NCBI GenBank assembly: GCA_020054355.1
Contig: JAGVLI010000213.1
Coordinates: 1 to 11,869, forward strand
Direction: 5' to 3'
DNA from: Planctomycetales bacterium
GTDB lineage: Bacteria; Planctomycetota; Planctomycetia; Gemmatales; Gemmataceae
DNA: 11,869 bases
In this document: in pieces, positions 6,858 through 11,869 of the stretch
How positions within the stretch are numbered: position 1 is the first letter of the stretch
Layout: every line of letters begins with the position of its first letter
Translations under genes and position numbers: made by a program
The notes under the pieces: generated by a model
Database searches by the model: none
What the model was told of the DNA's origin: nothing
Seen by the model: only the letters and a program-made list of their open reading frames with translations

Positions 6858-8644
6858 CCCCACCTACCACACCCGATCCAGTGCCCAGCGGTACCCTAAT
6901 GAGGGTAAGCTCCAACCAGACTTCCTTTCGGGAAGTGGAATTAAAGCCTGGTTTCAACGTGATTCTTGCCGAGCGTACGAAGGATGCGACCAAAAAGGAC
7001 TCCCGTAATGGTCTTGGGAAATCCACGCTACTTGAGATCATCTCCTTCTGCCTTGGATCGAAAGGGAAGAAAGGAGCGGGGCTGCTCGCGCCGACCCTAG
7101 CTGGATGGTCGTTCACCCTGGACATGATGCTGTCCGGCAAGCCCGTCCGAGTCACCAGGAATACCACAGAGCACGGGAAGATCTACATCCGAGCTGACAC
7201 CGCTGCTTGGCCGGTCCAGCCTTCGCGTGACCGCCAAAGCAACGAGCGCTTCTTGAAGCTGACCGAATGGACTTCAGTACTCGGGACGCTGATGTTCGGT
7301 ATCCCGCAAGGCGGCTCGGTCGGTCAATACGTACCGACTTTCCGAAGCTTGATTTCTTACTTTATTCGGCGGGGCAAGGATGCTTATTCGACCCCGTTTG
7401 AGCATTTCCGTAAGCAACTGGAATGGGACAAGCAGGTAAACAACGCGTTTTTGCTGGGCCTGGCATGGCAGGACGCTCGGGACTGGCAGTTGCTGCGCGA
7501 TAAGCTCGCCCTGCTCGCTGACTTGCAAAAGGGTGCGAAGACCGACCTGATGGCGGAGGTGTTCGAGGGTTCACTCGGAGAATTGGAAGCATCCCAGATC
7601 CGCCTGGAGGGCGTGGCACGAGGCGAGCAGGCAGCGCTGACTTCCTTCCAGGTTCACCCGCAATATCGACAACTCGAAGAGAGCGCCAACCGCCTGTCGG
7701 GGGAATTGCGTGAGGCGGCCAACAAAATCGTGGCGTCGCGGCAGATACTCACCAGTTACGAGGGTGCGCTGGGTGCGGTTCCCGAGCCTAACCTTGAAGA
7801 AGTCGTCGCAGTCTATGAGGACGCCGGAGTTTTCTTTCCCGACCAAATCCGGCACCGGCTGGAAGACGTGAAGAATTTCCATCGGCAGCTGATCGAAAAC
7901 CGCCGGCGGTTCCTGGCGACTGAGATCGAGCGGCTGAAGCAGTTAATTGACCAGGCCGAGGTTCTCCAACGCCGGCTGATCGACGAACGGGCAGAGCTAA
8001 TGCGGACCCTCGCCAGCCACGGGGCTTTGGACGAGTTTACGAGATTGCAGCAGGCCCAAACTGATCACCAGGCCCAACTCAAAGCCATCCAGGCCAGGAT
8101 TGAAATCCTTCGGCGGCTAGAGGAAGGCAAGAGCAACTTACGCATCGAAGAAGAGCGACTGCGGCAGCGGACTCGCAACGACTTGGACGACCGGCGGTCG
8201 CAGCGGGAGCGGGCGATCAACCTATTCAACGCCAACTCCCAAGCGCTTTACGAAACTCCCGGCACGTTAGTTCTGGACGTCGCCAAGGCCGGATTCCGTT
8301 TCGATGTCGATATCCAGCGTTCAGAAAGCCAGGGTGTGGGCAACATGAAGGTCTTTTGCTACGACCTGATGCTGGCCGAAATCTGGGCAGCTGTGGCTGT
8401 GTCGCCCCGATTGCTGATTCACGACAGCACTCTCTTCGACGGCGTGGACGAGCGGCAGGTGGCGCTTGCATTGGAATTGGCTGCAAAAAAGGCAACGGAG
8501 TGTGGATTTCAGTATATTTGCACTCTCAATTCCGACATGGTTCCTTGGGACGATTTTTCTCGGGAATTCAATTTGCAAAATCATGTCCGCCTAAAGTTAA
8601 CTGATCGCGAGGAATCGGGCAGCCTGCTCGGAATTCGGTACTAG
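6854..8644 (+). CDS. ABC-3C system ATPase (SMC-like, DUF2326 family)
   Basis: The 596-residue protein is an SMC/RecN-type split ABC ATPase. The N-terminal lobe has 'LKPGFNVILAERT' and a Walker A motif RNGLGKST at residues 51-58. Residues about 240-470 are rich in Leu, Glu, Arg and Gln and look like a coiled-coil hairpin. The C-terminal lobe has 'QGVGNMKVFCYDLML' (493-507, signature region) and 'PRLLIHDSTLFDGVDERQV' (518-536), the Walker B/D-loop region typical of DUF2326 ATPases. I chose ATG 6854 for its ATGA overlap with the middle component. Met16 (6899) begins 'MRVSSNQTSFREVELKPG' and fits the usual family start, so it is a serious alternative. An earlier start at 6737 would cross most of the preceding gene and is rejected. 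The protein probably gates the effector in response to invading DNA or another signal. Confidence 0.88.
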   Translation: MTPPTTPDPVPSGTLMRVSSNQTSFREVELKPGFNVILAERTKDATKKDSRNGLGKSTLLEIISFCLGSKGKKGAGLLAPTLAGWSFTLDMMLSGKPVRVTRNTTEHGKIYIRADTAAWPVQPSRDRQSNERFLKLTEWTSVLGTLMFGIPQGGSVGQYVPTFRSLISYFIRRGKDAYSTPFEHFRKQLEWDKQVNNAFLLGLAWQDARDWQLLRDKLALLADLQKGAKTDLMAEVFEGSLGELEASQIRLEGVARGEQAALTSFQVHPQYRQLEESANRLSGELREAANKIVASRQILTSYEGALGAVPEPNLEEVVAVYEDAGVFFPDQIRHRLEDVKNFHRQLIENRRRFLATEIERLKQLIDQAEVLQRRLIDERAELMRTLASHGALDEFTRLQQAQTDHQAQLKAIQARIEILRRLEEGKSNLRIEEERLRQRTRNDLDDRRSQRERAINLFNANSQALYETPGTLVLDVAKAGFRFDVDIQRSESQGVGNMKVFCYDLMLAEIWAAVAVSPRLLIHDSTLFDGVDERQVALALELAAKKATECGFQYICTLNSDMVPWDDFSREFNLQNHVRLKLTDREESGSLLGIRY

Positions 8645-8752
8645 GACATCGGCTTTCTGGCGGCTTGATGGGAGAAAAGCTGGAGTCGATTCCGGGGCGA
8701 CCGACCCGTTCACATTCGTTCATAGTCGCTGCGAAAAACACTTCGGCCGGCG

Positions 8753-9005
8753 TCAAGATGCGTCCTTCCGGTATTCCCGGCGCAAGAAAAAGTCCCGGTC
8801 GGTGACGACTATGCCGATGGCCAGCAGCAGCAAGAGGCCGGTCTGGATGACCTTGCTGTCCGGGTGCGTCTCGAATAGCTCGTTGAAACAGCCTGCCGTG
8901 ATGTGAAAAACGACCGCGACCAGGATGCTGCGGCGCGCTTTGTAGTACGGCCAGTTCATCAGGACGACATAGGGGCTCAGGCTGACCGCGAAATTCGGGC
9001 TGTAG
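8753..9005 (-). pseudogene. C-terminal fragment of a CPBP-family intramembrane (CAAX-like) protease
   Basis: On the minus strand, 'LSPYVVLMNWPYYKARRSIL', 'VAVVFHITAGCFNELF' and 'KVIQTGLLLLLAIGIVVTDR' match the end of CPBP glutamic-type intramembrane proteases: an FHxxx..N helix and a last hydrophobic helix before a charged tail. The upstream half, including the EExxxR catalytic motif, is absent. Reading back in frame from about 9005 gives unrelated sequence and a stop near 9102-9104, overlapping the end of the neighbouring gene. A 68-residue reading frame from ATG 8959 is possible, but it would lack the active site. I read this as a truncated remnant. The 100 bases between the ABC ATPase gene and this fragment show nothing recognisable. 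Confidence 0.55.
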
Positions 9006-9100
9006 AGCGAAGGATGTGAAAAGTTGCCAGGAACCTTTCGAGTGTGCTTTTGTTCTTCTTCGTTAGGGAAGGCTGAGCGCGGCCAGCACCGATGGCCGCC

Positions 9101-9619
9101 TCATTTCGCCTTCTCGGGCAGCCCCTGAATGGCCTTGTCGTCGGGGAACGCTTCCTTGGCCAGGCGGGTCAGGGGGCCGATTTCCGGGCCGAAGCCATGC
9201 AGGACTAACTCGGCCTCCTCTTCTTCGCCCATCAGCTTGACCTTCAGGTTGGTGCAGCGGAAGCAGATGATGACCTCCACGGCTTCCTTGTCGCTCCAGA
9301 TGCGGAAGGCCAGTCCGGGGTCGAAGCAGCGCGCCGACTGGCCGTTGTAGGTCTTCTCGTCGTGGAGGACCGCGACCAGCTTTGCCGTGAACTTGGCGTC
9401 CAGTTCCTTGGCCCGCGCGATGATCGGGTAGCCGGCGATCTGCTGGTCGCCCTTCAGTTCGTCGTCCTGCCGAGGCTCGATCCGGAACGCTTCCACCTTG
9501 GTCGGTTTTTGCAAGATGGCGACGACCTTGTCGCCCAGGACTTTCTTGACCGCTGCGGACGGCCCGTCGGCGGCGCTAGTCCGGGAAACCACTGGCAAGA
9601 GGCAGAGGGGCACGAGCAC
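9101..9619 (-). CDS. Hypothetical small protein, probably exported
   Basis: The frame ends at 9101 and encodes a compact domain of about 130 residues: 'VKKVLGDKVVAILQKPTKVE', 'YPIIARAKELDAKFTAKLVA', 'FDPGLAFRIWSDKEAVEVII' and 'FGPEIGPLTRLAKEAFPDDK'. The pattern is mixed alpha/beta with a cysteine pair at 'CFRC'. Before it lies 'LVLVPLCLLPVVSRTSAADG', a hydrophobic run ending in a signal-peptidase-like SAA-D site. The start is uncertain: GTG 9619 (or TTG 9622) gives a signal-like N-terminus without the usual basic residues. The frame stays open to ATG 9940, but that part crosses the repeat cluster and looks non-coding. I recognise similar small secreted hypotheticals in planctomycetes but not a named family. 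Confidence 0.6.
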   Translation of the reverse strand: MLVPLCLLPVVSRTSAADGPSAAVKKVLGDKVVAILQKPTKVEAFRIEPRQDDELKGDQQIAGYPIIARAKELDAKFTAKLVAVLHDEKTYNGQSARCFDPGLAFRIWSDKEAVEVIICFRCTNLKVKLMGEEEEAELVLHGFGPEIGPLTRLAKEAFPDDKAIQGLPEKAK

Positions 9620-9765
9620 CAATCCTGTTGGCGAGCAGAGTGCGACGCGGGGAAATGAAAAAAGGGTCCGGGAGTCGATGTTCGCGCCCGTCGCGCAGCC
9701 GTTTCCCCCATGTTGCCAAAGCGCGGTGCGTTCGTTCAAGGGCAATCGGCTGCGGCGGGTCAAAT

Positions 9766-9834
9766 TGGCGGACAGGGTATAAAACCCCAATAAAAACACC
9801 CTGTCCGCCAGGGGGGAGAGTTGGCGGACAGGGT
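9766..9834. repeat. Triple inverted repeat TGGCGGACAGGGT with two competing hairpins
   Basis: The 13-base unit TGGCGGACAGGGT occurs at 9766-9778 (+), as its exact complement at 9798-9810, and again at 9822-9834 (+). The central copy can pair with either neighbour, giving a 19-base A-rich loop or an 11-base G-rich loop. A weaker partial copy (CCCTGTCCGC) lies at 9917-9926. It is non-coding in appearance and sits upstream of the probable exported protein gene. Confidence 0.85.
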
Positions 9835-9868
9835 CGCCTCTGCCATCCTGGCAGGCTCGCGTTTCATT

Positions 9869-9910
9869 CGTTTCACGAAACGGTCGAGGTGGCACTCGGT
9901 CCGTGAAACG
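9869..9910. repeat. Nested inverted repeat CGTTTCACG / CGTGAAACG
   Basis: CGTTTCACG (9869-9877) pairs with CGTGAAACG (9902-9910). The left arm also belongs to a short local palindrome, CGTTTC-AC-GAAACG (9869-9882), so two folds compete. Confidence 0.6.
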
Positions 9911-9940
9911 AGTTGGCCCTGTCCGCTGGCCGGGCAGCAT

Positions 9941-9976
9941 GTCACTGAGCCAAGTGACTTGGCTTGGCTCAGTGAC
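9941..9976. repeat. Perfect inverted repeat with 14-base arms
   Basis: GTCACTGAGCCAAG (9941-9954) and CTTGGCTCAGTGAC (9963-9976) are perfect complements around the eight-base loop TGACTTGG, which itself repeats part of the arms. No T-tract follows on either strand, so it is not a typical rho-independent terminator although it lies 117 bases past the end of the 493-residue gene. It resembles a planctomycete REP-type element. The remaining gap to that gene (9977-10092) shows nothing recognisable. Confidence 0.85.
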
Positions 9977-10092
9977 ACGCCGCCGACCCCAACGCGATCC
10001 GGACCATCTTCAAGCAGCACTTCCTCTCTCGCCCTCGTTCGCTCGGCGGCATCCCTCGCTGCGGAATGGCGCTGCCGGCGGCGGGTCAGCGC

Positions 10093-11574
10093 TCAGGCGA
10101 TGGCCTTGGCCAGCACGCGCATCCGGCTGATGCAGGCTTCGGAGGTCTCGTCGATGGACTTGACGAGCTTCGCCAGTTTTTTGGTCTGCGCCTTCTGATC
10201 GTCCTTGTGCAGGTCCGCGATCTTCTGGACCTGCGTGTCGAGCTGCCGGCGCACCCCGAGGGCGCTCTGGTAGATGCTGTCGAGGATGTTGTAAACACTG
10301 CTGGCTTGCGACTTGTTGAAGCCCTTCTTCTCGGTGAACGCCTTGATGTGCCGGTCGGCCTCCTCGGCCTGGGACGGCAGCTTCTGTGCCCAGGCGGTCG
10401 TCTGCTCCTCCAGTTCGCCCACGACTTCGTTGAAGGACTTCAGGACCAGCTCGTAGTGTTGCTCTTCGAGTTCCTTCTGCTTGGCCTGCTCGCGCTGGCT
10501 CTTGATCAGGTCCTGAATCCGCTCGCGCACGCCCTGGCACGCCTGTTCGATCTTCTTGTAGGCCGGCACCAGCAGGCGCTGCCGTTTGTCGATCTCCACG
10601 GTGTCCTCGTTGTCCAGTTCGCGCGCCGTCGGCAGCAGCGACCGGGCCTCCTGGAGGAATTGCTCGGCCGCCTTCAGGTGCTGCTCGCACAGGCGGCCGA
10701 ACTCCTGCGACTTCTTGTCGAGGTCCTTCGTTTCGACCGTGAGCTTGTTGGCGGCGATGACGGTCTTGCCGACTTCCACCGCGGTGGATTCGGCCCGATC
10801 GACGATCCGGCCCATGGCCGTGGCGTATTCCTTGACCTTCTTCTGGTACTCCGGCCCGCCCCGGTCGAGTTCCTGGTCGCTCTTGCTGTTGATGGTCTTG
10901 CGCAGGGCCTCGATGTCCTTCAGGCAGTTCTTCTCGAGCTTTTCCCGTTTCTCGTGCATCTGGAAGGAGATCACGCCCACCACGGATTGCCGGTCGGTCT
11001 TGGCGAACCCCTGGTCGAGGCGCAGCAGCTCGCCGTGCTTTTTTTCCAGCTGCCTGGCGATCTGCCACTCGCCCTTCATCGTCTCCAGCTGGCGCTCCAT
11101 GTCCGCCTTGACTTTGCGTCCCTTGCCGCGGGTGCAGGCCTTGTCGAACGATTCCATCAGCTGGATCGCCTTGCCGCGCTCCATCATGTTGGACGAGATG
11201 GTGCTTTCGAGCTGCTTGTCGAGCTTCTGGTATTCCTCCAGCAGGTTGGCAAGCCCGGCCAGGTAGGCCTTGTTCTTTTTCTGGATCTCGTCGAGCGTCT
11301 TCTTGACCACCGGGCCGTAATTCCTGAGGCCGGCGATCATGCCGCCGCGCAGGGTGGCGTTCAGCTTGCCGGCCTGCACCTTGGCCGCGTCGGCGACCAG
11401 GTCCAGGCTCTCGATCAGGTGCATGTAGCCGTCGCGGCTCGGCTCCTTGTCGCAGTTCGCCTTGGCGTTCTCGAAGTTCTGCAAGGCCTTGGTCATCGTG
11501 TCGCCCGACGAGGTGAGGTCCTTGTTCTTCTTCCACCAGGCCACGGTCAGTACAGGAACGCTCTTGGCATCCAT
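10093..11574 (-). CDS. Long helical, coiled-coil-like protein of unknown function
   Basis: The 493-residue product is almost entirely charged helix, rich in Lys, Glu, Gln and Leu ('NKAYLAGLANLLEEYQKLDK', 'KELEEQHYELVLKSFNEVVG', 'DTQVQKIADLHKDDQKAQTK'). It has no signal peptide, membrane segment or catalytic motif that I can name, and prolines are scarce. The start at ATG 11574 is supported by GGAG seven bases upstream. The stop is TGA at 10093-10095. A slightly longer frame runs the other way over the same DNA, but its Leu/Ala-rich translation looks like an antisense artefact. The protein could be structural or a scaffold. It stands alone: the next gene on its strand is 470 bases away past a repeat cluster. 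Confidence 0.75.
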   Translation of the reverse strand: MDAKSVPVLTVAWWKKNKDLTSSGDTMTKALQNFENAKANCDKEPSRDGYMHLIESLDLVADAAKVQAGKLNATLRGGMIAGLRNYGPVVKKTLDEIQKKNKAYLAGLANLLEEYQKLDKQLESTISSNMMERGKAIQLMESFDKACTRGKGRKVKADMERQLETMKGEWQIARQLEKKHGELLRLDQGFAKTDRQSVVGVISFQMHEKREKLEKNCLKDIEALRKTINSKSDQELDRGGPEYQKKVKEYATAMGRIVDRAESTAVEVGKTVIAANKLTVETKDLDKKSQEFGRLCEQHLKAAEQFLQEARSLLPTARELDNEDTVEIDKRQRLLVPAYKKIEQACQGVRERIQDLIKSQREQAKQKELEEQHYELVLKSFNEVVGELEEQTTAWAQKLPSQAEEADRHIKAFTEKKGFNKSQASSVYNILDSIYQSALGVRRQLDTQVQKIADLHKDDQKAQTKKLAKLVKSIDETSEACISRMRVLAKAIA

Positions 11575-11821
11575 CGATAAACTCCAGGCTTCGAGAAGCG
11601 CACGCGGTCAATCCAATATCACTGTTACGAACCAAGTGGCGGAAAGTGCGAAAAGATCGACGCGAAATGGTCTTCTTCCAGGGAAATTCGCAAGAAAACC
11701 ACGGCGATCGCCGGGCAATGCGGTGAAATTCTATCCCGCGCTCCGGCGGATCGCAAGGAGCGCGTGCTCGGCTCGGACGCGGCTCATCGTGCTTGGCCGC
11801 TTGGCCGCCGGTTCCCGCCGA

Positions 11822-11856
11822 TTGCTGTCCCGCCTTTCCGAAGTATACTGAAAGGC
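11822..11856 (+). promoter_or_regulatory. Candidate promoter and small inverted repeat reading out of the right edge
   Basis: TTGCTG (11822-11827) and TATACT (11844-11849) are 16 bases apart, a good sigma-70-type pair. GCCTTTC (11832-11838) and GAAAGGC (11850-11856) form a seven-base inverted repeat that brackets the -10 box, a layout that could be an operator. It would drive a plus-strand gene beyond the window, divergent from the 493-residue gene. The rest of 11575-11821 shows no gene or clear motif apart from the GGAG before ATG 11574. Confidence 0.45.
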
Positions 11857-11869
11857 CGAGGTCCGGAAC

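Noticed and set aside
9623..9940. N-terminal extension of the small exported protein to ATG 9940
   Set aside because: The extension crosses the repeat cluster, is Arg-rich without a domain, and would bury the signal-like hydrophobic segment inside the protein.
9941..9976. Rho-independent terminator for the 493-residue gene
   Set aside because: The stem is strong but no T-tract follows on the minus strand, and it lies 117 bases after the stop; it fits a palindromic repeat better.
10066..11580. 504-codon plus-strand frame opposite the helical protein
   Set aside because: Long, but the translation is a Leu/Ala/Val-rich artefact typical of antisense to a Lys/Glu/Gln-rich helical gene; the minus-strand gene has a ribosome-binding site.
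10010..11635. 541-codon minus-strand frame in another register over the helical protein
   Set aside because: Arg/Gly/Ala/Pro-rich out-of-frame translation with no ribosome-binding site; the 493-residue frame is the plausible protein.

Overview
The window most likely comes from a member of the Planctomycetota, probably the Gemmataceae. Three things point there: GC-rich coding DNA, a Ser/Thr kinase carrying the N-terminal helical segment ('LIERGWVTPYQINQLILGRG') that I associate with Gemmataceae kinases, and short palindromic repeats with cores such as GTCAGGCT-TTCC-AGCCTGAC. Assignment is from recognition only; no database search was possible.

Layout. (1) 2-232: the 3' end of an alanine-rich helical protein. 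(2) 237-324: a pair of inverted hairpins resembling a REPIN. (3) 358-2898: one long frame for a WD40 - Ser/Thr kinase - PilZ protein, cut by a single TAG at 2041-2043 where a one-base change from CAG would explain it. (4) 2914-3050: the scar of a RhuM-family gene, whose leader is fused to part of the C-terminal coding region with the middle missing. (5) 3125-3779: an overlapping two-gene cassette with toxin-antitoxin-like layout (MqsR-like small protein, YgiT/MqsA-type zinc-finger protein), followed by a candidate terminator. (6) 3863-5059: a second copy of the same leader, then an intact RhuM-family gene. (7) 5209-8644: three genes joined by ATGA overlaps, encoding a nucleoside-phosphorylase-like effector, a 76-residue middle component and a DUF2326/SMC-like ABC ATPase. 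This is an ABC-three-component (ABC-3C) conflict system and the clearest functional unit here. (8) 8753-9005 (-): a C-terminal fragment of a CPBP intramembrane protease. (9) 9101-about 9619 (-): a small, probably exported hypothetical protein. (10) 9766-9976: a cluster of nested inverted repeats. (11) 10093-11574 (-): a 493-residue helical, coiled-coil-like protein of unknown function. (12) A well-formed promoter at the right edge reads out of the window.

How it fits together. Segments 4-7 look like a small accessory or defence island inserted between ordinary planctomycete genes: RhuM-family proteins, toxin-antitoxin-like pairs and ABC-3C modules all belong to conflict or mobile gene pools, and the ABC-3C genes look less GC-rich than their flanks by eye. 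In the ABC-3C model the ATPase and middle component sense or transmit a signal, and the effector, here predicted to cleave nucleosides or nucleotides, acts. The duplicated RhuM leader, the RhuM scar, the amber-interrupted kinase and the protease fragment show that the area has been rearranged and is partly decaying.
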